From assembly GCA_030378005.1 (NCBI GenBank), contig JAUCGF010000078.1:29580-93579 (forward strand): a stretch of DNA of 64,000 nt, given 5' to 3'. Of this stretch, positions 9,724 through 17,464 are shown piece by piece. The notes under the pieces were generated by a model. It saw nothing but the letters and a program-made list of their open reading frames with translations, was not told the DNA's origin and ran no database searches. Each line of letters starts with the position of its first letter. Position 1 is the stretch's first letter. This stretch comes from Desulfococcaceae bacterium HSG9 (GTDB lineage Bacteria; Desulfobacterota; Desulfobacteria; Desulfobacterales; JAUCGF01). The position numbers and the translations under genes were made by a program.

Positions 9724-11209
9724 GGAAATATTGAACCTGATAGGTCTGAACCTCTAATTTTCCGTCTTTCCAAGCGTTGGCGGACAATCCCGCTTTACGG
9801 CACAAATGGGAAAGAAACGCTTCAGGGTCCGGCAACTGCTCCCATACCTGGGGCAAGAAAGTTGCGCTGGCCATCCCCTTGCGGATAATCAGGCCATCAA
9901 TATCAGGCCGTAGTTTGGCGATTAAGTCGGCCCCATCTTTATATGCCAATGGTTGCGGTTCGGTGAGAATGCTGATTTCGATATCTGTTTTATCCAGTTC
10001 GGAGGGTTGCAGATTATTAAAACGAGGATCGCCGAAAGCCGCGTTGGCCGCGTTGCGTTTTACGCCATCAACAACAGATTCCACGGCATTTAAACTGCCG
10101 ATACAACCTCTGAGCTGGCCGTCAATGGTCAGTGTGACAAATGTGCCGCGGCGGTTTTTAAGTTCTTTGGCCTGGAGTGTAGTCACCGCGGATTCAGGAA
10201 GTGTGGTTTTTTTGCCAAGACGTGCGGCAATGGTTTGGCGCGCCAATTTGACCAGCGCTTGTCCCTGGTCATCACGAAATTTCAAAGTTTTTTTGATTTC
10301 TTTTTGATCATAAGCGTTCATTGATGAACCTCCGTAAAAGGCGATTGCCGCGTAGCCCACAACGCGCTTGTGATCTCCTGCGGTATCGCCGCTGTTAGAA
10401 TAATGAAGCAATTGCGGATGCCATCCGTGCAGGCGGGCCAGATGAAGCAAAATCGCAATCGGAACGACGCCACAGGCGGCATTGTCGCGTTGCAACAATT
10501 TTTTCGCTTTTAAAGCGGAAATCATTTTAAGCGTTTCTTTATCAAAAGCCACCGCTTTATCGTAGGAAAGAAAGTGAGACAGGTCCGAACTGACGGCGAG
10601 TAGCGTTTTCTGATCAAGTCGCGTATTGATAGCATCCGCCATGCCTTTGATATCTCCTCGTCCTAAAACAATTGGAACCAGTTCAAATTTTTTCAGATAA
10701 TATTGCAAAAAGGGAAGTACGGCCTCCAGCGAATGTTCACCGCGGTCCGAAGCTGGAACCGTTTTAAACAGATCGGTTTGTAACAGTTGGGCGGCGTCTT
10801 TATGCAATTTGATCTGTCCCAACGGTGTTTCGTAAGCTCCGGAATCGGTAATCGCGCCATTAGAAAAGCCGACGCGGTGATCCGGACCTAATAAAATAAC
10901 CTTGTCAAACTGATTTTCGGAAAGAAGATGTGAGGCATGAGCGGCGGTCAATCCGGAATAGACGTAACCGGCGTGCGGAAGAATCAGCGCTTTTAAAACG
11001 CCTTGCCCGGGTGTGTCAATTTTGGTTTGCTGTGCCTGGCGGGTTAAGTGTTCAATCAGTTGCGTCAATTGCGCGCGGTCGGATGGATAAAACTGGCCTG
11101 CAACGGCCGCTTTACGGACTTTGGCCGCATTAACACCACCAGCATACAGAAAAACTCCTAAACTCAGCAAACATACCGTTTTCAGAAAATTGCGAAAATA
11201 CGATTTCAT
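9710..11209 (-). CDS. amrB: Exported Memo-AMMECR1 fusion (AmmeMemoRadiSam proteins B and A)
   Basis: A 499-residue fusion of the two non-radical partners of the system. Residues 1-28 form a Sec signal peptide. The Memo domain (about 30-290, related to class III extradiol dioxygenases) keeps the expected metal-site residues: H79 (LPHAGYVYSG), H111 (GPDHRVGF), D209/H212 (SSDLSHFL) and C246 (AACGVVP). The AMMECR1 domain (about 305-495) has its hallmark LRGCIG. The ATG at 11209 is chosen because AAAGGAGG lies 8-9 bases upstream; the longer frame begins at TTG 11236 and would bury the signal peptide. First gene of a four-gene minus-strand operon. Covalent fusion plus a leader suggests the system works in the periplasm. 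Function inferred only at family level. Confidence 0.88.
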   Translation of the reverse strand: MKSYFRNFLKTVCLLSLGVFLYAGGVNAAKVRKAAVAGQFYPSDRAQLTQLIEHLTRQAQQTKIDTPGQGVLKALILPHAGYVYSGLTAAHASHLLSENQFDKVILLGPDHRVGFSNGAITDSGAYETPLGQIKLHKDAAQLLQTDLFKTVPASDRGEHSLEAVLPFLQYYLKKFELVPIVLGRGDIKGMADAINTRLDQKTLLAVSSDLSHFLSYDKAVAFDKETLKMISALKAKKLLQRDNAACGVVPIAILLHLARLHGWHPQLLHYSNSGDTAGDHKRVVGYAAIAFYGGSSMNAYDQKEIKKTLKFRDDQGQALVKLARQTIAARLGKKTTLPESAVTTLQAKELKNRRGTFVTLTIDGQLRGCIGSLNAVESVVDGVKRNAANAAFGDPRFNNLQPSELDKTDIEISILTEPQPLAYKDGADLIAKLRPDIDGLIIRKGMASATFLPQVWEQLPDPEAFLSHLCRKAGLSANAWKDGKLEVQTYQVQYFHEQK

Positions 11210-11336
11210 AATGAAGCCTCCTTTATTCAATTTCAAACAATTCTCGAAACCAATTTATATGCCTTAATCATCGTCATCATAATTGTCGTATAAGATCAGA
11301 TATTACGATACAAAATAGTTAAGCAAAACATAGCAA

Positions 11337-11358
11337 TTTAACCTTAAATATGGTTAAA
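11337..11358 (-). repeat. TnpB-element end hairpin and possible guide-RNA region
   Basis: TTTAACC/GGTTAAA arms (7 bp, 8-base loop) form a perfect palindrome that contains the tnpB stop codon. IS200/IS605-family elements carry sub-terminal hairpins at their ends, and the omega RNA of TnpB comes from the same 3' end, so this and the AT-rich 100 bp down to 11237 are a candidate right end and guide region. The exact boundary and guide cannot be fixed from one copy. Confidence 0.45.
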
Positions 11359-12412
11359 TAACCTGCTTTGAATATGAGACTTGAGGACTATAAGCTCCCA
11401 AGTGTAGAATATTTAAAGAAGCGTTGAGATCGGCATCCATAATATTTCCACAAGCACATTTGTAAATCTCACCCCTACGGTTTGACTTACAAATAGCTTC
11501 GCAACTTGAGCAACGTTGGCTCGTATATTGAGGTGGGACTTTCTTAAACAAAATCCCCTGCTCTTCACAAGTCAACGCAAGTTTACTCAAAACTTTTGGA
11601 TAAACCCACCGCGCAAGTTTGTTGTTAAAAGATTTTCTTATCTTGCCTTTGGATTTATGCTTTACATTCTTTAAATCCTCAGCGTACAAGGCTTTGGTAT
11701 CACTCAAATCTAAAAGGTTACATGAAGCGTTAACAAGATTATCGCGTTCTGCCAAAGCCCTCTTAAACGCCTTGGAACCTTGCTTCTTTCCAGCTATCTT
11801 CTCATAAATTTTGTTGTCTCCTAAAAACTCACCGTCTGAACTCACGATTAACTTTTTGTACCCTATATCTATCGCTTTCGGCTTGCCTTGAGTCCTTATA
11901 GCAGGTGGCTTCTTTTGAAAAAATAAATCGATAAAACAGCCCTTATCTGTAATTCTCAACCTTGTCGAACCTTTAAGCAGCCACTCATCCCCTGTCAGTT
12001 TATTTATATGAGTATGTTTCCTCGAAGGCAAATTTAAGATAATTCTATTTCCTATGGAAGCCAAATGCACCCAAACATCAAAAGTACTATCATCCAAATC
12101 TTGAGTGACAGTCACAAATCGTGAGTCTAACTCCATCACAAGTTTATTAAATTTCGGTTTCGTTTTTCTCTTCTTTTTTCTTTGAGATTTAACAATAGCA
12201 AGAGCTTGCTTTGCGGCGGCTTGCCTCAACCTGGCAGAAAGCCAGCTCTCAACTGCGGTATTTTTTACAAACTTACCGGAGAATTGTTTTTGTTTCCAAA
12301 GGGAGTCAATGAAAAGATTTACAACCCTTTGATACTCTATGGCTGTGGTGTGAACTTTTTGGAGCTTTCCGGCATTGGCGTATTTAAGATTCACAGTTGA
12401 TTTTCTTATCAT
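11354..12412 (-). CDS. tnpB: TnpB, IS200/IS605 (IS607)-type RNA-guided nuclease
   Basis: 352-residue TnpB/OrfB. An N-terminal helical part is followed by a split RuvC nuclease: D182 (AIDIGYKK), E245 (ALYAEDLK) and the Asp pair D326/D328 (DADLNASLNI). A zinc finger C301-C304/C319-C321 lies between the second and third RuvC segments. All catalytic residues appear intact, so the protein is probably active or recently so. No tnpA transposase is present nearby, so this is a stand-alone copy. It sits 144 bp upstream of, and on the same strand as, the Memo-AMMECR1 gene and could affect its transcription. Confidence 0.92.
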   Translation of the reverse strand: MIRKSTVNLKYANAGKLQKVHTTAIEYQRVVNLFIDSLWKQKQFSGKFVKNTAVESWLSARLRQAAAKQALAIVKSQRKKKRKTKPKFNKLVMELDSRFVTVTQDLDDSTFDVWVHLASIGNRIILNLPSRKHTHINKLTGDEWLLKGSTRLRITDKGCFIDLFFQKKPPAIRTQGKPKAIDIGYKKLIVSSDGEFLGDNKIYEKIAGKKQGSKAFKRALAERDNLVNASCNLLDLSDTKALYAEDLKNVKHKSKGKIRKSFNNKLARWVYPKVLSKLALTCEEQGILFKKVPPQYTSQRCSSCEAICKSNRRGEIYKCACGNIMDADLNASLNILHLGAYSPQVSYSKQVI

Positions 12413-12741
12413 TTTTCAACTCTTTTATCAATCTTTCGGTTTTTCGTTCGCTTATTCTCAACCCATACAATCTGGCAACAAGGGTATTTGTTATTATTTC
12501 GTATATATTTGTTATATAATTCAAAAGTATTGTTATTATACCTTATCTGCCATTGAAAATCAAGTGGATTATGGATTCAATTGATTCATAAGGATAATAT
12601 GGTTTACAATTCAACAAATTTAGTATAAAAAACTGACGTTATTGGCGTATTTATATTTTGGCTATTATCAAAAGGCAGGAAATTGACAACCTGACAGAAA
12701 CAAGAGCATCCAAACCTTAAAATTGAAAACAATATTTCAAG
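12413..12741. other. AT-rich non-coding gap between tnpB and ketosynthase gene
   Basis: Divergent intergenic region of about 330 bp. It probably holds the left end of the TnpB element and the promoters of both flanking genes. I see only AT-rich runs with repeated AACAAATA-type words around 12490-12530 and no convincing hairpin, promoter pair or gene. Confidence 0.4.
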
Positions 12742-13992
12742 ATGACTGATCAAGAAATCGTTGTTGTCGGCTATGACACCGTTTCAGCGTTAGGAACCGA
12801 TTCAGATATTCAATGGCGCCGGGCGTTGAATGGCGAAAGCGGTATCGGTAAATTAACGCGCTTTCCCGCAGATAATAATTTTCCGGTTCATATTGCCGGT
12901 CAGGTTGATGACTTTGACGCCAAACATTACCCCTTTCTAACGCCGCGTGCGTTGGCACTTTGGCCATCTCCTCTCTTTAAATTTGGGATGCTGGCGGTTC
13001 ATCGCGCGCTTGAAGATAGCGGGATTGAAATCACACCGGCACTTGCGCCAAGGGTTGGCGTTACTTTCAGTTCGGCGGTGGGTGGATTAGATGCGGTGCT
13101 GCAAGCGGATCGACGTTTGATTGCCAAAGGCAAATTGCCAACGCCTTCGGCCAATCCCAACTCATGTATTAACATGGTGGGCGGTAAAGTGTCCATTTTA
13201 ACGGGTGCCACAGGCCCCATCACAGCAACGATAACCGCCTGCGCCACCGGTGTCACCTCAATTATTATTGGGTGTATGATGCTGAAACAGCGTATAGCGG
13301 ATGTCGTTGTGTGCGGAGCGGTTGATTTTGCCCTGGTGGCACCGATTGTGGCCGGCTTTGCAACCATGAACGGCGCTTTCAGAACCCATCCGGAAATTTC
13401 CGATGAATCTGCGGCAAGTGCAAGCCGACCGTTTTCAATTCATCGTCGCGGATTTGTCATAAGCGAAGGCGCGGGCGCGATTATCCTGACTACGGATGAA
13501 TTCGCAAAGGCGCACGGGTTGACGGTTTATTCCGCAATCGCCGGATGGAGTATGACATCAGACGCTCATCATTTTGTAGCCCCCAATTTTGACACGGTTA
13601 AACGGTGTATTGCCGAAAGCATTATTGATTCTGGAATTGCACCGGAAGATATTGATGCCGTCAACGCCCATGCCACATCGACAAAAGTGGGGGATAAAGT
13701 GGAATATGATGCTCTTAAAGCTGTTTTTGGAAAAAAACCACCCCCGATTTCGGCCAATAAATCGCTTATCGGTCATGCCATGGGAGCTTCCAGTGCGATT
13801 GAAGCTGTTTTTGCAATCCGAGGTATGCAAAGCAGTCGGCTGCTTCCAACGATTAATTACACACCCGATCCCGCTATGGAACTGGATTGCGTCTCGGAAG
13901 GCGCGCGCAGGCTAAATCAGGAATTTGTTTTAAAAAACGCATTCGGATTCGGCGGCTGCAATTCATGTATTGTTTTTCGCAGGGTCGGATGA
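12742..13992 (+). CDS. Beta-ketoacyl-ACP synthase (KAS II-like), first of a pair
   Basis: Decarboxylative Claisen condensing enzyme of 416 residues, thiolase fold. The catalytic triad is complete: C167 (TACATG), H310 (NAHATST) and H345 (LIGHAMGAS), with the conserved Lys340. A FabF-like C terminus, FGFGGCNSC, is present. It therefore is not a chain-length factor, which would lack the cysteine. It differs from the housekeeping FabF by replacements such as NAHATSTKVGD for NAHGTST, pointing to a specialised role. It heads a plus-strand set with a second ketosynthase, a thioesterase and a dehydratase. No acyl carrier protein or ketoreductase lies beside it, so partners must be encoded elsewhere. 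Confidence 0.88.
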   Translation: MTDQEIVVVGYDTVSALGTDSDIQWRRALNGESGIGKLTRFPADNNFPVHIAGQVDDFDAKHYPFLTPRALALWPSPLFKFGMLAVHRALEDSGIEITPALAPRVGVTFSSAVGGLDAVLQADRRLIAKGKLPTPSANPNSCINMVGGKVSILTGATGPITATITACATGVTSIIIGCMMLKQRIADVVVCGAVDFALVAPIVAGFATMNGAFRTHPEISDESAASASRPFSIHRRGFVISEGAGAIILTTDEFAKAHGLTVYSAIAGWSMTSDAHHFVAPNFDTVKRCIAESIIDSGIAPEDIDAVNAHATSTKVGDKVEYDALKAVFGKKPPPISANKSLIGHAMGASSAIEAVFAIRGMQSSRLLPTINYTPDPAMELDCVSEGARRLNQEFVLKNAFGFGGCNSCIVFRRVG

Positions 13993-14084
13993 AGAATGCG
14001 GGTAACCGTTCACTCCCCTTTGCAAATTGCGAATGAGGGTAATTTCGAAGAAATAGTGAAGAATGATTGAATTACTTGTAATTT

Positions 14085-14140
14085 CTTAATCATACTCTTA
14101 ATCGTTTGGGATTAAGATTACGATTAAGAGTAAGATTAAG
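14085..14140. repeat. 20-bp inverted repeat between the ketosynthase genes
   Basis: CTTAATCATACTCTTAATCG (14085-14104) and its reverse complement with one mismatch (14121-14140) flank a 16-base spacer. It ends 13 bases before the ATG of the second ketosynthase, so a stem there could control its translation or transcription. No T-run follows. The run of TTAAGA-like words also created a misleading upstream extension of the next reading frame. Confidence 0.75.
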
Positions 14141-14153
14141 ACTTCAATTGAAC

Positions 14154-15419
14154 ATGAAAGCACCTTTAAACAGAAAAGTATTTGTGATCGGTTACGGAGC
14201 TGCTACGGCCTTAGGCAGCACCTTTCAAAGAACTTATATGCGAGCGGTGAAAGGTGAAGCCGGATTCAGAAAAGTAACCAAATGCGAGGTTAATTCTTTA
14301 AGCAATGTCGTCGGCGAAATTCCTGATTGGGATCCGCTGGCAAACGATTTCGTCAATCGTCGAGAGGTTCACAACTGGAACGCCGCTTTTGTTTTATTAA
14401 CGATGGCTATCTGCAAGGAAGCGTTAACCCATTCGGGGCTGGAAATCAATCGTGACACCGGCCCCCGCACGGCTTGCATGATCGGATCAGCTTTGAACGG
14501 GTCGGATGCGTTCCGCATTGCGACTGACAACTTACTGAATCGCGGGCCGTTTAAAATCAGCCCTTATCTTTTGCCCAATTTATGCGCGAATGTGCCATCC
14601 GGTAAAACCGGGATGATGTTAGGATTTACCGGCCCGGTTTTTTCCCCTCAGGGAGCCTGCGCTTCCGGCAATCATGCCATCGGAATCGGCGCGCGCATGA
14701 TTCGGGATGGCGATTGCGATTTCGTTTTAGCCGGCGGCGTGGATACGTGTATTATACCGGAGATTATTCACGGTTTTGCCAATATGAACGCTACCTTGAA
14801 AGTGGTCGAGGGGGATCGCGCTTTTACCGATCCGACCCAAGCTTCACGTCCTTTCAGCATTGACCGTAAAGGTATGGTACTGGCTGAAGGCGGCGGCGTG
14901 TTGGTTCTGGCTGCGGAAGAGATGTTGCCGGTTTATGGATTGACGCCCAGAGCCGAAGTGGCAGGCGTCGGATGGACTTCGGATGCGCATCATTTTACAT
15001 TGCCAAATGCAGAAACTGTCACTCGAGCGATCCGGCAGGCCATTGATGACGCGGAAATTCAGATGTCCGATGTTCAGTATGTCAATGCTCATGGAACATC
15101 CACACCCAAAGGCGATCTGACCGAAATTGAATGTCTGCGCACGGTTTTCGGAGATATGCTTAAAAAAATTCCCATATCATCCAATAAATCTCAAATCGGA
15201 CATACGCTGGGCGGTTCGGCCGCTATTGAAGCGGCTTTAAGTATTGAAAGCATGCAAAACGGTCTGATTTTGCCTACCGTGAATCATATTCCGGATCCGC
15301 TATTCGCCGGAATAGACGTGGTTCCCAATACGGCACGTCGGCAGATATATGAATTTTTTCTGTCTGACGCTTTCGGTTTTGGCGGAACCAATTGTTGCAT
15401 TATTTTTAAAGGTGTTTGA
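14154..15419 (+). CDS. Beta-ketoacyl-ACP synthase (KAS II-like), second of a pair
   Basis: 421-residue ketosynthase with its own complete triad: C169 (QGACASGN), H313 (NAHGTSTPKGD) and H350 (QIGHTLGGS), and the C-terminal FGFGGTNC. The ATG at 14154 is chosen over an upstream TTG at 14106 because the extra 16 residues are a simple LR-rich string encoded by the inverted repeat. It is diverged from the first ketosynthase over the whole length, so the pair is not a recent duplication. Two catalytically complete ketosynthases side by side suggest different chain lengths or primers in one pathway, as in dissociated fatty-acid or aryl-polyene-like systems; the product is unknown. Confidence 0.88.
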   Translation: MKAPLNRKVFVIGYGAATALGSTFQRTYMRAVKGEAGFRKVTKCEVNSLSNVVGEIPDWDPLANDFVNRREVHNWNAAFVLLTMAICKEALTHSGLEINRDTGPRTACMIGSALNGSDAFRIATDNLLNRGPFKISPYLLPNLCANVPSGKTGMMLGFTGPVFSPQGACASGNHAIGIGARMIRDGDCDFVLAGGVDTCIIPEIIHGFANMNATLKVVEGDRAFTDPTQASRPFSIDRKGMVLAEGGGVLVLAAEEMLPVYGLTPRAEVAGVGWTSDAHHFTLPNAETVTRAIRQAIDDAEIQMSDVQYVNAHGTSTPKGDLTEIECLRTVFGDMLKKIPISSNKSQIGHTLGGSAAIEAALSIESMQNGLILPTVNHIPDPLFAGIDVVPNTARRQIYEFFLSDAFGFGGTNCCIIFKGV

Positions 15420-15431
15420 TTACAAAATGTT

Positions 15432-15911
15432 ATGAATCCTTCTCCTTTGAAAGTTAAAGCGCTGAAAGCGCATTTAAACTATGTACACACCCAGTCGGAT
15501 GGCCTTATTTGGCATGTCTGCAAACATCGTGTGTTGTATGCCGATACGGATTGTTCCCAGACGGTTTACCATTCCAATTACTTACATTATTTTGAACTGG
15601 GACGCACGTCTCTGATGCGCACGGCGGCGTATCCTTACCGTGAAATTGAAGATAGCGGCTATATTTATCCAATTATTGAGGTCGGCCTGAATATTTATAC
15701 ACCTTTACACTACGACGATATGATGCTGATTTATACACGCCCGTCTGAACGTGAACGAGTCAAGCTCCGGTTTGACTATATTATCACACAGGAAACAACG
15801 AACACGATTGTTTGTGAAGGGTTTACTCGCCACTGCGCCACCAACGCCGCGGGTATTCCCGTAGCGGTCGATGAAAAAACGGTTAAACTGTGGAAAAATT
15901 TTCCAAAATAA
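15432..15911 (+). CDS. Acyl-CoA/ACP thioesterase, 4HBT hotdog family
   Basis: 159-residue single hotdog domain. The signature of the 4-hydroxybenzoyl-CoA thioesterase/YbgC type is clear: LYADTDCSQTVYHSNYLHYFELGR near residues 35-60, with the catalytic Asp in the YADTD segment and tyrosine-histidine following. Likely releases the chain made by the adjacent ketosynthases from ACP or CoA. It begins 12 bases after the second ketosynthase stop and its 3' end overlaps the dehydratase gene by 22 bases, so the genes are probably co-translated. Confidence 0.85.
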   Translation: MNPSPLKVKALKAHLNYVHTQSDGLIWHVCKHRVLYADTDCSQTVYHSNYLHYFELGRTSLMRTAAYPYREIEDSGYIYPIIEVGLNIYTPLHYDDMMLIYTRPSERERVKLRFDYIITQETTNTIVCEGFTRHCATNAAGIPVAVDEKTVKLWKNFPK

Positions 15912-16744
15912 CCAATCGGTTGCGCTTGCCTCTGAAAATACCGGATGCATCATATCTCCAGGATCATCGGTTTGAAGGACGGACTGTTCTTCCTGCGGTT
16001 GAGGCGATGCAGATTTTAGCGTTGACAACCAAAGCGTACTTACCAAAAACCGATATTCATTTAATCCATGATGCACGCTTTGATAAATTTCTTTACATAG
16101 ATTCTGAAAATCGGTCGTTCAATGCTTTTAATGCAATTCAAGTTGATGAAAATGGTGCTATACATGCCAAACTGATCACCAAAACAGGCTCGTCCAAGAC
16201 AACGATCACCCGGGTGAAAGAACATGTAAGCCTGACCTTTGGCATAACGACGCCTCATAAACAACCGCTGTTTAAAAAAAATTATAACCGAGATCCGCCA
16301 TACATGATTTCAACATCCAGGCTCTACAAAGATTTAGTTCCTTTCGGCCCGGATTTTCAAAATATAAAAAAATTGTATCTTTATAAGGACAGCGTTGAAG
16401 CGACAATCAAATCTGCTATGAGCGGTTCGACCGGGCCTGAACCGCTGGGTTCTCCCTTTCCTTTAGACGCCGCCTTTCATGCGGCTTGCGCCTGGGGGCA
16501 ACGCTATGCTGATGTAGTCGCATTTCCCGTTGGATTCGATCATCGCCGGATTATCAATCCGACATATTGCGGAGAAACATACAAAGCCCAAATTAAGTTC
16601 GTTCAAACAGAAAAAACCGCCCTCATTTTTGACATAAACATTTATTCTTCAAACGGCGACCTTTGTGAAATGCTGAAAGGTGTTTGTATGCGGGACGTCA
16701 GTGCGGGGCGCATGAAGCCTCCTCTGTGGATTAAATCCAGTTAG
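15890..16744 (+). CDS. Stand-alone polyketide-synthase-type dehydratase (double hotdog)
   Basis: 284 residues that match the DH domain of modular polyketide synthases rather than FabA/FabZ. The first active-site motif HxxxGxxxxP is H26-R-F-E-G30-R-T-V-L-P35, and the second half has D193 in PLDAAFHAAC with His197 at the usual Gln/His position. It would dehydrate a beta-hydroxyacyl-ACP made after ketoreduction. The start is GTG inside the thioesterase gene. A free-standing PKS-DH next to two FabF-like enzymes is uncommon, since DH domains are normally embedded in large synthases. Function is inferred from the motifs and context. Confidence 0.7.
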   Translation: MEKFSKITNRLRLPLKIPDASYLQDHRFEGRTVLPAVEAMQILALTTKAYLPKTDIHLIHDARFDKFLYIDSENRSFNAFNAIQVDENGAIHAKLITKTGSSKTTITRVKEHVSLTFGITTPHKQPLFKKNYNRDPPYMISTSRLYKDLVPFGPDFQNIKKLYLYKDSVEATIKSAMSGSTGPEPLGSPFPLDAAFHAACAWGQRYADVVAFPVGFDHRRIINPTYCGETYKAQIKFVQTEKTALIFDINIYSSNGDLCEMLKGVCMRDVSAGRMKPPLWIKSS

Positions 16745-16846
16745 AATTCCGATTTAGGAATGCAAAAGTTGTGATATTTGAATCTGTTTGATATAGTGTA
16801 ATTATGATAAATACAAACAATAACGATCACCTTTTTATCGAACTGC

Positions 16847-16873
16847 TTGACATGAACAAGGTCTTCGTATAGT
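16847..16873 (+). promoter_or_regulatory. Weak sigma70-like promoter candidate
   Basis: TTGACA (16847-16852) and TATAGT (16868-16873) lie about 45 bp upstream of the deacylase ATG. The spacer is only 15 bp, shorter than the usual 16-18, so this is a tentative call. Confidence 0.25.
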
Positions 16874-16916
16874 TTTAAACAATACATAATTTATAAAAAA
16901 GGAAAATAATAATAGC

Positions 16917-17429
16917 ATGGATATATACAAAATTTTGGCAGAGCATCAGATTGAATACGAACGCAGCGATCATCCTGCGGTTTTTACTGTTGAAGAGGCG
17001 CATCGTTTAACGCCTGATATGCCGGGGGCTAAAACCAAAAACTTGTTTATTTGTGACAACAAGGGTAAAAAGCACTTTCTTATTGTTCTTGAAGCGGATA
17101 AACGTATCAAACTTAAACTGTTAGCAGAAGCTTTAGGCGTCAAAAAAGTGCGCTTTGCCTCACCCAAGCGCTTAATGCAACATCTCGGCATAACACCGGG
17201 TGCGGTTTCCATCCTGGCTGTTATAAATGATCGTGAAAAAGCTGTCGAAGTTGTTATCGACAGCCATCTGTGGAAAACTGCAAAAGCGGTTTTATGCCAT
17301 CCTTTGGTAAATACCAGTACGCTCGCTATTACACTGCACGATATTGAACGCCTTTTAAATAGTATAGGTCAGCCATTTCAGGTTTTGGAACTGCCCACGG
17401 AAGATTTCATTCCTGAAGTGTCTGATTGA
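16917..17429 (+). CDS. ProXp-ala/YbaK-type trans-editing aminoacyl-tRNA deacylase
   Basis: A 170-residue free-standing editing domain homologous to the insertion domain of prolyl-tRNA synthetase. Residues such as DHPAVFTVEEA, GAKTKNLFI and KKHFLIVLEAD match the PrdX/ProXp-ala group, which hydrolyses Ala-tRNA(Pro). The later GITPGAVSIL and a C-terminal DHPLVNT-like HPLVNTST motif support the same family. Acts in the cytoplasm on mischarged tRNA. Its stop lies 35 bases before the start of the pseudo-receiver gene; no functional link to that gene is apparent. Confidence 0.85.
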   Translation: MDIYKILAEHQIEYERSDHPAVFTVEEAHRLTPDMPGAKTKNLFICDNKGKKHFLIVLEADKRIKLKLLAEALGVKKVRFASPKRLMQHLGITPGAVSILAVINDREKAVEVVIDSHLWKTAKAVLCHPLVNTSTLAITLHDIERLLNSIGQPFQVLELPTEDFIPEVSD

Positions 17430-17464
17430 TATGGGGATTGATAATTTTATCAAGGAGGCCCGTT

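Noticed and set aside
9777..10307. 176-codon plus-strand frame inside the Memo-AMMECR1 gene
   Set aside because: Antisense shadow of a clearly conserved protein; no domain or start signal.
12375..12584. 69-codon plus-strand frame at the tnpB start
   Set aside because: Overlaps the tnpB 5' end in antisense and is AT-rich with no features.
13558..13830. 90-codon minus-strand frame in the first ketosynthase gene
   Set aside because: Antisense shadow of the conserved ketosynthase.
12742..15419. One ketosynthase acting as chain-length factor
   Set aside because: Both proteins retain the catalytic cysteine and both histidines, so neither is a classical chain-length factor.
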